From Euryarchaeota archaeon UBA438 (GTDB lineage Archaea > Thermoplasmatota > Poseidoniia > Poseidoniales > Thalassarchaeaceae): a stretch of 44,792 nt of DNA. The notes beneath the pieces are model-generated. The model searched no databases and was not told where the DNA came from. It was given only the letters and a program-made list of their open reading frames with translations. The stretch is from NCBI GenBank assembly GCA_002504435.1, contig DAQP01000006.1, forward strand, positions 1 through 44,792, read 5' to 3'. A program made the translations under genes and the position numbers. This document shows positions 25,754 through 34,310 of this stretch, one piece after another (the first letter of the stretch is position 1; each line of letters begins with the position of its first letter).

Positions 25754-26875
25754 ATGACTGGTGGCGAGAAGTGGAGGCAGCCAGAGGAGAACTCCATAGA
25801 GGCTCTCGTGCATGGCATTAATTTCTCCGATGGGGTTGAGTTTGATCTGAGGATGGATTGTGATGGGGAACTGGTGATTTTCCATGATGAATTCGTTCCG
25901 GGCGAAGGGGGAATTGCAAACCGGTGTATCGAGAACATGTCCACGAGCGAGTTGAGATCGAATGGAGTGGTTGTTTTCGAGGACTTGATCTCCGAGCCAA
26001 AGTTTGTCGAGTCGTGGAGTGAGGTGGGCAAAACGGTTGATATTGAAATAAAAATCCCCCACCCAGTTACCAAAATTGGGACTGACCGCTACCTTGGTTC
26101 GATAATGGAGAGGCTTGAGGAGTCGATCGGACCACTTGGGCTCCCTGAAAGGACGACGATAGTTTCTAGCTTCTCGCCCAGGATATCTCCAGTCGCTAAA
26201 TCATCCGAGTTTGGATTTCCCGTTACACGGCTAATGCCCCGTATACGTTCTTGGGGGAGGTACTGGAGGTTGAAGAGGATAGTAGCGATGCCACATTTCG
26301 CCTCGACATCGGTTCCTTCAATGGTCAATAATTTCAGAGATGAAGGAATGGAATCCATAGGTATGGCGCTGGATTATTTGGTCGGTTGGACTAGATTTGT
26401 TTCACCTGGTTCTGCGGTCGGGATTAGAGGCAGGGGTCTTGAAAAATTGCACAGATCACTGAAGGGCATGGGGGCGTTCGTTTGGCCGGCACCTCTTGGA
26501 ATGGAGGACGAACTAATTGGGGCTGGAATTTCCCTAGTATCCGATCATTTGGACCCCGATGTTTTAGCGAAGCCAGATGGTAGCATTAGGTGGCCTAGAC
26601 CGGCTAGTCAACCACTCGACGAGGAATGGAAGGGAATTTTTGGTTCGGCTTCGGTGAATGAGTATGGGGACCTCTTCAGGGAGGCAAGTGCCTCTCTGCC
26701 TTCTTGGAGCGAGCTAGGGGCGAAGTTAAGGGCAGATATTGTCGTAAAGAGGGGGAGGTCGTCTTATTGGGAAGGTTCGGAGGAAAAATGGAGCAAGGAG
26801 GCCGAGAGGGGGCTACCTTGGGGCTGTCCGAGAATTATTGGGCACAGGGGTGCCGGAAAGACTCATGGGGTATAA
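25754..26875 (+). CDS. glycerophosphodiester phosphodiesterase family, apparently circularly permuted
   Basis: 373 residues; hydrolyses glycerophosphodiesters to glycerol 3-phosphate and an alcohol in characterised relatives. In normal GDPD proteins the first beta strand carries HRG(A/S), then PENT, E-x-D and HD. Here the protein starts after that strand: QPEENSIEAL (9-18), GVEFDLRMD with E29 and D31, and FHDE with H44. DIEIK (third metal Glu), VSSFSPR and VSDHLDPDVL follow in normal order to about residue 270. After a linker of about 90 residues the chain ends with PRIIGHRGAGKTHGV, placing the missing His-Arg-Gly at residues 364-366. An in-frame stop upstream and a TATA box 26 nt before the ATG support the start. 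All catalytic residues exist, so activity is plausible. Confidence 0.85.
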   Translation: MTGGEKWRQPEENSIEALVHGINFSDGVEFDLRMDCDGELVIFHDEFVPGEGGIANRCIENMSTSELRSNGVVVFEDLISEPKFVESWSEVGKTVDIEIKIPHPVTKIGTDRYLGSIMERLEESIGPLGLPERTTIVSSFSPRISPVAKSSEFGFPVTRLMPRIRSWGRYWRLKRIVAMPHFASTSVPSMVNNFRDEGMESIGMALDYLVGWTRFVSPGSAVGIRGRGLEKLHRSLKGMGAFVWPAPLGMEDELIGAGISLVSDHLDPDVLAKPDGSIRWPRPASQPLDEEWKGIFGSASVNEYGDLFREASASLPSWSELGAKLRADIVVKRGRSSYWEGSEEKWSKEAERGLPWGCPRIIGHRGAGKTHGV

Positions 26876-28045
26876 TCAGAGTCTTCTGTGAGGCTGGTTC
26901 TTGGGGATGTACTTGGGCCTGTAAATTGGGGTTCCCCTACCCTCTCTGGAACTCCTCTCATCCAGAATCTGGGCGCAAATTCCAGCAACTCTAGCCCAAC
27001 CAAAGAAGGTGGTGTAGTAATCCGGCTTTCTGAATCCCACGGAGTGGAGAAGGGTGCCACTCCCCAGATCCACATTTGGATATGGATTGCTAATCTTTGG
27101 AATTCTCTCTTTCAGGATATCTGGGGTGATTTCTCTGAGGGCCTTGACAGTCTTGTACAAATCATCGTCCGGGCATATTTCTTGGCCCAATCCAATAAGC
27201 AAAGTGGCCCGGGGGTCTTCCGCCCTCAATACGCCGTGGCCAAATCCATAAATTGGCCTTCGGGAATCTATCTCCGCGTTAACGAAGTTTGAGACCTCAT
27301 CGGGGTCCGAGGTGCCGATTCTCTGCACGAACTCCAGGACTGACTGGTTAGCCCTTCCGTGAAGGGGCCCGGAAAGTGCATTCATTGCGCTGGAAAGAGC
27401 TGAGTAAACCGATGCTCTTCCCGATGCAACGGCCTTTCCAGTGAATGTTGAGAGGTTGCCTCCCCCGTGGTCCATGTGCAAAATGAAGAAGAATCTGAGG
27501 ACCCTCTCCATCCTCTTTGCTTCCTCGCCCTCAATCCCCAACATATGGACGAAGTTTTCTACGAGGCCCAGTTCTGGATTTCGAGGCTTCAACTGCTCCT
27601 TTTTTCCACCACGAAGTAGGAAAACTCTAGCCATTAGCTCGGGCATTCTGGCGATTAGATTCATCGAGTCTGCTCTGACATCGCCAGTAGGCTCTGCCGT
27701 TCCCAATGCCATGATTCCGATTGCGAGCCAGTCCATTGGATGTCCACTCCCAGGAGTAAGTGACTCGAGAACCCTAAGGGCCCCAGTTGGGAGCGAGTCT
27801 GCCCTGTGAATCAACTCTGCCCTGAATTTTTCAGATTGTTCCGGAGTAGGCAGTTCCTTGTGGAGCAGGAGGTAGATTACGTCCTCCTCCTCTAAGTCAA
27901 CTAGATCGGCTACTGGATAGCCGACATAGTGAACGCCCTCCAGGGGGTCGACGTAGGAAGTCTGACATGTTCCTACTGGGATGCCCCTCAGACCTGTGTC
28001 CAAATGAGACTCTGTTACGTTGAATATGGTGTCATCATCTGACAT
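26876..28045 (-). CDS. gltA: citrate synthase
   Basis: 389 residues. Condenses acetyl-CoA with oxaloacetate. HMDHGGGNLSTFTG carries the first active-site His, LSGPLHGRANQ the adjacent conserved loop, GFGHGVLRAEDPRA the second His, and the C-terminal FFGWARVAGICAQILDE and PIYRPKY the Arg/Asp region. Several blocks (GGN-S, LSGPLHG, GHGVLR-DPR, PNVD-SG) resemble mitochondrial-type citrate synthase more than short archaeal enzymes. ATG 28045 preceded by GGGTGAT is preferred; ATG 28063 is possible. The gene ends flush against the GDPD gene on the other strand. Confidence 0.95.
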   Translation of the reverse strand: MSDDDTIFNVTESHLDTGLRGIPVGTCQTSYVDPLEGVHYVGYPVADLVDLEEEDVIYLLLHKELPTPEQSEKFRAELIHRADSLPTGALRVLESLTPGSGHPMDWLAIGIMALGTAEPTGDVRADSMNLIARMPELMARVFLLRGGKKEQLKPRNPELGLVENFVHMLGIEGEEAKRMERVLRFFFILHMDHGGGNLSTFTGKAVASGRASVYSALSSAMNALSGPLHGRANQSVLEFVQRIGTSDPDEVSNFVNAEIDSRRPIYGFGHGVLRAEDPRATLLIGLGQEICPDDDLYKTVKALREITPDILKERIPKISNPYPNVDLGSGTLLHSVGFRKPDYYTTFFGWARVAGICAQILDERSSREGRGTPIYRPKYIPKNQPHRRL

Positions 28046-28148
28046 AGCATCACCCGGGACCATTGGAAAGGGATGTGCGTGATAACCCCTCCGTATGGCG
28101 GGTTTCGATTGTCTCAGGGGAACATGATTTCCCAGACTCAATAAAAAA

Positions 28149-28841
28149 ATGGCTAAATTATTCCATATTCCAATATTCTGCGTTACCCCAACGGTCATAG
28201 TGGGGACATCTGGCGCGGAAGCCGTGACATCCTGGCGTGAGAGGGTCGAATCACTGGATTCTGAGCATCGCCATATGCTTGAAGGGGGAACGCTGAGTAA
28301 CTTCTTTCTGCGAGGTTCCCTAACAAGTGGGCACCCGGTATTCGTGGGTGGCTTCTATGGTGCACTAATTGGGTTGGCGATGTTGCTTCCATTTCTGTAC
28401 AATGGATATGTGGTCGAGAATAGTCACATTTCTGATGTTGCCAGAGACTGGTCGTTTCAGGCCCTGATCTTGATTTCCATGTCTTCGTTCCTCGGAGGTT
28501 TCTCATTACTTACATCCATGGCAATTAGGAGGCCGCCCACTAGACTGGAAAATAGAAGAAAATTCATCTTCCCACTTCCATTCCTGGGGGTCATTGCAAT
28601 TTCCATAGAGATGATCGTTGCGAATACGCCAAATTACCTGGGGTGGTTTGCATGGGCTCTACTGATACTTCCCGGCCCCCTCTGGGTTCACCTTTCCTAT
28701 GCACCCAGGTGGAGGATTCTAGATCGTTTGGACAGGGATGTTGATCCTTTTGGTGGGATGGGAGTTACGATCTATGACGTCGAGAGTCGAGTTACTGAAG
28801 ATTCGGACTCGGAATTGGAAGAAGTTGTGGACATTGTCTAG
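28149..28841 (+). CDS. small polytopic membrane protein, function unknown
   Basis: 230 residues from ATG 28149; a GTG at 28200 about 27 nt below an AATATTC element is an alternative. Four membrane segments are visible, near residues 66-86, 101-121, 137-158 and 165-185. The N-terminus has charged helices (WRERVESLDSEHRHM) and the C-terminal 45 residues are acidic and soluble (DRDVDPFGGMGVTIYDVES...). No family recognised. Divergent from citrate synthase; its end overlaps the convergent thioesterase gene by 4 nt. Confidence 0.65.
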   Translation: MAKLFHIPIFCVTPTVIVGTSGAEAVTSWRERVESLDSEHRHMLEGGTLSNFFLRGSLTSGHPVFVGGFYGALIGLAMLLPFLYNGYVVENSHISDVARDWSFQALILISMSSFLGGFSLLTSMAIRRPPTRLENRRKFIFPLPFLGVIAISIEMIVANTPNYLGWFAWALLILPGPLWVHLSYAPRWRILDRLDRDVDPFGGMGVTIYDVESRVTEDSDSELEEVVDIV

Positions 28842-29296
28842 TCGGCTGAAGTAATGCCCCCTTCTAACTCGATAATTGAATTCTTGAGTTCTTCCGGCAT
28901 TGGGACTGGCTTTCCCGTGTCATAATCCACAAGTACTCCAACGACCTTTCCTGTGGCCGCAACCTCACCTTCTTTGGCGAGGCTAGAAATCTCATATTTC
29001 ATGTCGAATGAGGAGTTCCCAATTCTGGATACTGATGTCATAACCTTGACAACATCTGGGAAAACTATCGGGAATTTGTAGTCGACCTCTATCCTAGCCA
29101 GAATTGGCCCAATGTTCGAGTCCTCATATAGTTCCATCATCCCCATCTTGGAGAAATACTCCATTCTAGCAGTCTCCATCCAAGTAGCGAATACCGAGTG
29201 GTTAACATGGCCTAGTGCGTCCATATCCCCCCAATTTACTGTGATGTCCATGGAAACAGCCCACTCGGTTGAATCGGAGTTATTTCTTGAAGCCAT
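28838..29296 (-). CDS. acyl-CoA thioesterase, 4-hydroxybenzoyl-CoA thioesterase family
   Basis: 152 residues, one hotdog fold. The motif WGDMDALGHVNHSVFATWMETAR near residues 22-44 is the signature, with the catalytic Asp in GDMDALGHVN. VDYKFPIVFPD and KYEISSL complete the strand pattern. It should hydrolyse an acyl-CoA; chain preference is not readable. Starts 8 nt after the stop of the Kbl-like gene with AGGTGG before its ATG, so the two are likely co-transcribed. Both act on CoA esters. Confidence 0.88.
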   Translation of the reverse strand: MASRNNSDSTEWAVSMDITVNWGDMDALGHVNHSVFATWMETARMEYFSKMGMMELYEDSNIGPILARIEVDYKFPIVFPDVVKVMTSVSRIGNSSFDMKYEISSLAKEGEVAATGKVVGVLVDYDTGKPVPMPEELKNSIIELEGGITSAD

Positions 29297-29304
29297 TATT
29301 CCAC

Positions 29305-30483
29305 CTAGATCAGATTCAACATTCTGCCACTCTTTTCGAAGGCAGATAGAACTGTGTCGATATCTTCCCGGGATAGGCCTGAAGACATCTGTGTCCTCAC
29401 TCTGGCCTTATCCCTAGAAACCATCGGGAAGACAATTGCCCCTACAAGAACCCCATTTTCACTGAGGCTGTTTGACAATTCCTGAGCTATTCTGCTCTCC
29501 CCACACATTACGGGAATTATTGGAGTCTCTGAATTTCCCGTATCAAAGCCCATGGAATTCAGTTGCTCCCTGAAATAGTTTGTATTTTCCCAGAGTCTCC
29601 TTACGTGCTGGGGCTCTTCCATTAGGACCTCGACGGCGGCCTTCTGGGCTGCAGCTACGCCGGGTGGCTGACTGCCAGAAAGAAGCCATGAGCGGCTGTG
29701 ATTTAGTGCATGGGTCCTTACCACCTCAGAGCCCGCTAGAATTCCGCCTTGGACGCCCATGGCCTTGGAATAGGAGCCAATTTCGAAGTCCACCCTCCCC
29801 TGGAGCCCAAAGTGAGCCACTATGCCCTTCCCATCGCCGAGGACACCTTCACCATGGCAGTCATCAACGAACACCATCGCACCGTATTCCTCTGCTATCT
29901 TTGTGATTTCATCCAGAGGTGCTATGTCCCCGTCCATGCTGAATACGCCATCTGTGATTATCAGTTTCCTATCTGAGTCCTCGTTTTCTTGCAATACCCT
30001 CTCCAGGGCAGCGACGTCATTATGCTGATAGACGGCACGAGAGGCCTTGGTTAGACGGACTCCATCAATAATGGAGCCGTGATTCAATTCGTCTGAAATG
30101 ATCAGGTCCTCCTTTCCCCTGACAAGTGTTGGGATTAGTCCGACATTGGCAGTATATCCGGCAGAGTAAATCAAAGCGGACTCTACACCCTTGAATCGGG
30201 CTGCGGCCTTCTCGGCCTCCAGATGGATATCAAGAGTCCCTGCAATCGCCCTAACGGAGCCAGAGCCAGCGCCATACTCCCTTGTAGCTTCGATAGCAGC
30301 CTGAACGACCTTGGGGTGTGTTGTCAGATTCAGGTAGTTATTGGCTGAGAGCATTATCATCTCCTTTCCATTGACAATACACCTTGGCTCACTAGCGGAT
30401 TCCAAGGTTGGAGGGTTCCAATCGAGACCCTGTGAGCGTAGCTCCTCGTATCGTTGCCTCATCCACGACAGGTCGGCCGCCAT
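29305..30483 (-). CDS. kbl: alpha-oxoamine synthase: probable 2-amino-3-ketobutyrate CoA ligase
   Basis: 392 residues. A PLP enzyme that joins or splits an amino acid and an acyl-CoA (glycine plus acetyl-CoA to 2-amino-3-ketobutyrate for Kbl, used in threonine breakdown). Motifs are NNYLNLTTHP, SGSVRAIAGT (substrate-binding), ELNHGSIIDG, FVDDCHGEGVLG with the PLP-contacting Asp and His, and GSYSKAMGVQGG with the PLP lysine. Length matches Kbl (398 in E. coli). ATG 30483 is chosen; the frame extends to 30534 but would shorten the divergent spacing. BioF or serine palmitoyltransferase are the alternatives within the family. Confidence 0.88.
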   Translation of the reverse strand: MAADLSWMRQRYEELRSQGLDWNPPTLESASEPRCIVNGKEMIMLSANNYLNLTTHPKVVQAAIEATREYGAGSGSVRAIAGTLDIHLEAEKAAARFKGVESALIYSAGYTANVGLIPTLVRGKEDLIISDELNHGSIIDGVRLTKASRAVYQHNDVAALERVLQENEDSDRKLIITDGVFSMDGDIAPLDEITKIAEEYGAMVFVDDCHGEGVLGDGKGIVAHFGLQGRVDFEIGSYSKAMGVQGGILAGSEVVRTHALNHSRSWLLSGSQPPGVAAAQKAAVEVLMEEPQHVRRLWENTNYFREQLNSMGFDTGNSETPIIPVMCGESRIAQELSNSLSENGVLVGAIVFPMVSRDKARVRTQMSSGLSREDIDTVLSAFEKSGRMLNLI

Positions 30484-30558
30484 GCACCTGAAGTGTAGGT
30501 GGGGTTCATTGCTCCATCGGAGCGAGTGTTTCATGTTCAGAGATGCACTCGGGGAATC

Positions 30559-31443
30559 ATGACGGATGCTAAAGTCATGGCCATAGTCCTAGGAACAGCG
30601 CAGGATGGGGGATACCCACAACCCGGATGCAGGCTAACCTGCTGTGAAAGAGCCCGTTCTGACAGGAGTCTCTCGAGAAGCCCGGTATCACTCGGGGTCA
30701 TCGGCACCGATGGCTCATGTCACATCATTGAAGTTGGAAGAAAAATTGGCGATCATATCGAGATTTGGGAAGGCACCGGGAGCCTAGAGTGGCCTTTGAA
30801 GAGCGCGAGCATCACTCATGCACATCTGGGCCATAGCGACGGCTTGAGATTACTCGGTAGAGAGGCCATTGGAATCAAAGGGGTGAAACTACATTGCAGC
30901 GAGTCAATGCTATCCCTAATTCATCAAACACCCACTTGGAACATCCTAGTGGAACAGGGAGTGATCATTCCTCAACAATGGGGGAGTTTGATTCCCTTCG
31001 AGGCGAGTCCCGGTTGTGGATTTACAATAACGCCAATTCCTGTGAAGCACAGGGCCGAACTCTCCGACAATCATGCACTTTTGATAGAGGGAGGGGAGAG
31101 GAGCCTGCTCTTCATGCCCGACCAGGACTCGTGGGAGGAGACATTAGGCGAATCTACTATACGTGAATGGCTCACTTCCTTAGGGGCGGACATTGCATTG
31201 ATCGACGGGACTTTCTGGGACTCTTCTGAGCTGTCTGGAAGGGATATGTCGGAAATTCCTCATCCGACGATTTGCGAGTCTCTAGAATTGCTGGGAGAGA
31301 GGTCGAGTGAGGATCCAGAAATCTCCTTTTTCCACTTGAATCATACCAACCCACTACATGACGAGGGCAGTGATGAGTATGCCGCAGTAAGAGGAATGGG
31401 TTGGGGCATTAGCAAGCCTGGAGACACATACAATCTTGGGTGA
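30559..31443 (+). CDS. PqqB-like metallo-beta-lactamase-fold hydrolase
   Basis: 294 residues. VLGTAQDGGYPQPGCRLTCC near residue 10 is the PqqB start signature. THAHLGHSDGL replaces the classical HxHxDH, and DGTFWDSSEL, EIPHPTI and HLNHTNPLHDE match late PqqB blocks. PqqB acts in pyrroloquinoline quinone synthesis by hydroxylating or processing the PqqA-derived intermediate. No pqqA, C, D or E is nearby, so it may have another substrate. The ATG follows GGGGAATC. Divergent from the Kbl-like gene, and ribK follows 38 nt downstream. Confidence 0.8.
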   Translation: MTDAKVMAIVLGTAQDGGYPQPGCRLTCCERARSDRSLSRSPVSLGVIGTDGSCHIIEVGRKIGDHIEIWEGTGSLEWPLKSASITHAHLGHSDGLRLLGREAIGIKGVKLHCSESMLSLIHQTPTWNILVEQGVIIPQQWGSLIPFEASPGCGFTITPIPVKHRAELSDNHALLIEGGERSLLFMPDQDSWEETLGESTIREWLTSLGADIALIDGTFWDSSELSGRDMSEIPHPTICESLELLGERSSEDPEISFFHLNHTNPLHDEGSDEYAAVRGMGWGISKPGDTYNLG

Positions 31444-31481
31444 ATAAGGAACCTTATGAGTAGGACGCTCAAGGGAGGCTC

Positions 31482-31925
31482 ATGCTCCTTGACGGCAAGG
31501 TCTCGAGCGGCCTCGGCCGAGCACATGTTTTCATGGCTCAAGCACATTACCAAGAGCAGTTCAAAGACATTCTAGGAACAGGGGCTTGGCCGGGGACTCT
31601 GAATGTCGATCTGAGTGAAGAGAGCATTTCTGATTACAGAAAGCTTAGGGTCGCTTCTGGCCTTGAGGAAGGTGACTCAGATGAAGGGGTCGAGTCAATT
31701 AGGATACATGGTTTTGAGAGGGATGGACGGTCCTTTGGAGGGGCTACTGCTTTTGAGGCGAGAATTTCTGTGAATGGCGAATCATGGACCGAGTGCGCAG
31801 TCCTAATACCGGATTTAACACGGCACACTGAGACTGCGGAGGTGATCTCCGCATCTTTCCTGAGGGAGTGCCTTCCGTGTCAGGACGGGGATACGGTTAG
31901 AGTCAGAATTTCTCGTATTGACTAA
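31482..31925 (+). CDS. ribK: CTP-dependent riboflavin kinase (archaeal RibK)
   Basis: 147 residues. Converts riboflavin to FMN using CTP, the archaeal route. GKVSSGLGRAHVFM at the N-terminus, GAWPGTLNVDLSEE (nucleotide/flavin site), the strand GRSFGGATAFEARI, and AVLIPDLTRHTETAEVISASFLRE with C-terminal DGDTVRVRI follow the RibK order. GGGAGG lies 4 nt before the ATG. It overlaps truA by 23 nt on the opposite strand. No other flavin gene is present here, although several flavin-dependent enzymes in the window would need its product. Confidence 0.92.
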   Translation: MLLDGKVSSGLGRAHVFMAQAHYQEQFKDILGTGAWPGTLNVDLSEESISDYRKLRVASGLEEGDSDEGVESIRIHGFERDGRSFGGATAFEARISVNGESWTECAVLIPDLTRHTETAEVISASFLRECLPCQDGDTVRVRISRID

Positions 31926-32784
31926 TCCACTCAGCGTGGATCATCGTAGACATCTCTAGTTTGCAAAGACCTGACCAAATGGAATGCTCTCTAAGTCCGA
32001 TTGGGGCATTGGAGAAGTGGGTTGTATCGGGTTCGGAATTTAATCCCAAACCCCCCAACGATGCATGATCTATCTCCCATAAGACCAATCCTTCGGGAGG
32101 ATCCATCCCAAGGTCGACAGTATTCTGCGGATTGTCTAGTGCCATTCTCAAATCATCCACATCAACATCTCCCGAAATTACACTTGTTATCGCCGATGAC
32201 ATCCTTCTGACTTGATTCCAGAGAAATGATTGGGCACTAACTGAAATTCCAATAGCACGTCCCTCTGAGTTTATCCAGGGTTTGCATTCATTGACAGTCC
32301 TCTCTGTCTCCCTGCCCTCCTCGGCCCTGCAGAAGTTCGAAAAGTCGTGATGTCCCTCCAGTACGGAACAGGATTCTTGGAGGGAGTCCAAGTCAACTTC
32401 ATTTGGCCATCTTCGGGATATCTCGGAACGGTAGTAGTATTTCCTGGAAATTACTGGCCTGCTCGGAGATCTTTGTGTGATTCTCCTAGCCCCCCATGCA
32501 ACAATGTCCTCCGGGAGGTGGTCATTTAACGCCCTCAGAACCCTCCTATCGTCTACTGAGCTTGAGACCGCGTCTGGAAGATCCAGTCTTGCCAGGTTCA
32601 TTCTGACGCTGACTCCGGCGTCGGTCCTGCTGGACATCCCCAGGCATCCATCGGACCACCAGCCAATCTTCCTGATTGCTTTGACGATGGAGCCTTGGAC
32701 GGTCCTCACATTTGGCTGAATTTGTGAGCCATGGAAGGTATCCCCCCTATACCCAATAGCGACCAAGAAACGGTCGCTGTCCAA
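31903..32784 (-). CDS. truA: tRNA pseudouridine synthase TruA
   Basis: 293 residues. Isomerises uridines 38-40 in tRNA anticodon arms. GYRGDTFHGSQIQP is the N-terminal block, SSRTDAGVSVR contains the catalytic Asp (motif RTDxGV), RKYYYR, EGHHDFSNFC and FLWNQVRRM follow as in the family. It lies 9 nt after the TPR gene in the same direction and may close that transcript. Overlaps convergent ribK. Confidence 0.95.
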   Translation of the reverse strand: MDSDRFLVAIGYRGDTFHGSQIQPNVRTVQGSIVKAIRKIGWWSDGCLGMSSRTDAGVSVRMNLARLDLPDAVSSSVDDRRVLRALNDHLPEDIVAWGARRITQRSPSRPVISRKYYYRSEISRRWPNEVDLDSLQESCSVLEGHHDFSNFCRAEEGRETERTVNECKPWINSEGRAIGISVSAQSFLWNQVRRMSSAITSVISGDVDVDDLRMALDNPQNTVDLGMDPPEGLVLWEIDHASLGGLGLNSEPDTTHFSNAPIGLREHSIWSGLCKLEMSTMIHAEWISQYEKF

Positions 32785-32793
32785 ATTATCGCC

Positions 32794-33348
32794 TCACTCC
32801 TCGGTAAGGAGGTACTCCATCGCTTCGTCTACCGACGAGAAGCCTAAGCCTAGCATGGAGAACTCTAGTGCTACCGGGATGAATTGTCTCGCATTTGGAT
32901 CACTCCTGTCGAAATTTGTCTTCATATCCACCAAGTCGATCAACGTCCTAGCTGCCTCGTAAAGGTGGAATGAAACATCTACGTCGTCTAGCTCATCCCC
33001 CAGGGCCTTTAGTTTCCTGAATTCGCGAACTGCCATCGGTATTCTGTCGAACTCAAGAAGGGCGTTGGCATAAGAGGCCAGATAGTCGGGATTCTTTGGA
33101 TCCATGGATGCAGCCTTTCTGAAGTAGGCTGCTATCTGGCCCTCGTTTATCCTGTCATTCCCCTTATCATCCAGATTTCCATTCTCCTGGATCTCGAACA
33201 GGGCCGCTTCCGCCCAACCGTGGAAGCCTGCTGGTTCGGAGGGGTTTTCTTTTGTGTGGACGTCAAAAATGTCCATTGCGCCCATGAAATCGCCCTTTGT
33301 GATTAGCTGAGCTGCTTGAGTAACCGTGTCTTCGCCTGTCATTGACAT
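32794..33348 (-). CDS. TPR-like protein
   Basis: 184 residues, acidic and helical, soluble. Helix pairs resemble tetratricopeptide repeats: AAQLITKGDFMGAMDIFDVHTKENP near residues 12-36 and AYFRKAASMDPKNPDYLASYANALLEFDRIPMAVREF near 75-112, with the usual spaced Ala, Tyr and Pro. Such repeats bind other proteins. Directly upstream of truA and 52 nt downstream of the PH-domain gene. No specific partner can be named. Confidence 0.75.
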   Translation of the reverse strand: MSMTGEDTVTQAAQLITKGDFMGAMDIFDVHTKENPSEPAGFHGWAEAALFEIQENGNLDDKGNDRINEGQIAAYFRKAASMDPKNPDYLASYANALLEFDRIPMAVREFRKLKALGDELDDVDVSFHLYEAARTLIDLVDMKTNFDRSDPNARQFIPVALEFSMLGLGFSSVDEAMEYLLTEE

Positions 33349-33400
33349 CCCCTTGGGATGACATCGGAAGTATTTGGGTTATGAACGGTGCGGATGGGGG

Positions 33401-34300
33401 CTATCTTTCGTCCATTAGCTCGTTGATTAGTCTGTAGACTTCCATTGGCTCACTAATCGCGTATAGGCAAGAGCTTGGGTCCTCACGAAAATCTCCCCTT
33501 GACCTCTGCGCAAATATCCACCCGAACATTAGTCTGAAAAAACCAGAGTTTGATTCTGTTTCGTCTTGATGGTTGTTCTGTGGTTCGTCAGTGACTCCTC
33601 CATCGGTAATGATGTGCAAGCTCCCATAGCCCAACATCTTGCCAATGATTGGGGGGTCTACTTTCAGGTTCTCAACCTTGTCGAATGGAATTCCAACGGC
33701 ACTCGTGTCTAGATACAGGAACTTCTTCCTAATGTGGACCCTCTTGTCTGTGATCGCATACTGGAATGCGTTTCGGTAATGAGTAGTCATTGCTATAGCG
33801 AAGGACGACGAAAGAACGCCCAGAAGCGGATAGTACCAATCCAGCCACATTGGAGTATCGGGTATGTTCTCAAAGAAATTGCCTAGTATCTTGCCACTCC
33901 AATCTAGAATAACAATTGTGAATGGGATCAGTCCGTTCAGAACTAACCACGAATTGGTCCATCCTCCGGAGGTTGAGACGTTCAGGTAGTGGTTAATTTT
34001 GGCTATCAACATCATTACGACTACGAAACCGAAAACTCCCGATATATCCAGGATTACCTTGGCTAGACCGACTACCAAATTCAGATTCCCTTCCCCATCT
34101 ATGTTCTCGAATTTTGCGGCCCAGAAGAAAATCAGGTGAACAAATAGGACCACTATGGCTAGGGAGTACCTTCCAATCATTGACAGCGCAGAAGGTGCAC
34201 CAGACCATATTGGGACCTCAGAATCTGTAATCTCACTGAATCTCGACCGGACTTCTTCCGCATCCACTTTCTGCTTGTATTGGTTGACATAATCGCTCAT
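33401..34300 (-). CDS. membrane protein with bacterial PH (YdbS-like) domain
   Basis: 299 residues. About four membrane segments in residues 40-180. The C-terminal part carries a bPH2-like domain: YAITDKRVHIRKKFLYLD, IPFDKVENLKVDPP and GYGSLHIITDGG, the strand-turn pattern of DUF304 proteins. ATG 34300 follows AGGTGAAATT; the frame is open further upstream but overlaps the preceding gene. It is the last gene of the ABC-2 cluster, 10 nt behind its neighbour, so it may help assemble or sense that export system at the membrane. Confidence 0.8.
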   Translation of the reverse strand: MSDYVNQYKQKVDAEEVRSRFSEITDSEVPIWSGAPSALSMIGRYSLAIVVLFVHLIFFWAAKFENIDGEGNLNLVVGLAKVILDISGVFGFVVVMMLIAKINHYLNVSTSGGWTNSWLVLNGLIPFTIVILDWSGKILGNFFENIPDTPMWLDWYYPLLGVLSSSFAIAMTTHYRNAFQYAITDKRVHIRKKFLYLDTSAVGIPFDKVENLKVDPPIIGKMLGYGSLHIITDGGVTDEPQNNHQDETESNSGFFRLMFGWIFAQRSRGDFREDPSSCLYAISEPMEVYRLINELMDER

Positions 34301-34310
34301 AATTTCACCT

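Noticed and set aside
26837..26872. HRGAGKT at the end of the GDPD-family protein read as a P-loop
   Set aside because: A Walker A motif needs GxxxxGK(S/T) after a strand and a full domain behind it; the chain ends five residues later, and PRIIGHRGAG matches the GDPD first strand.
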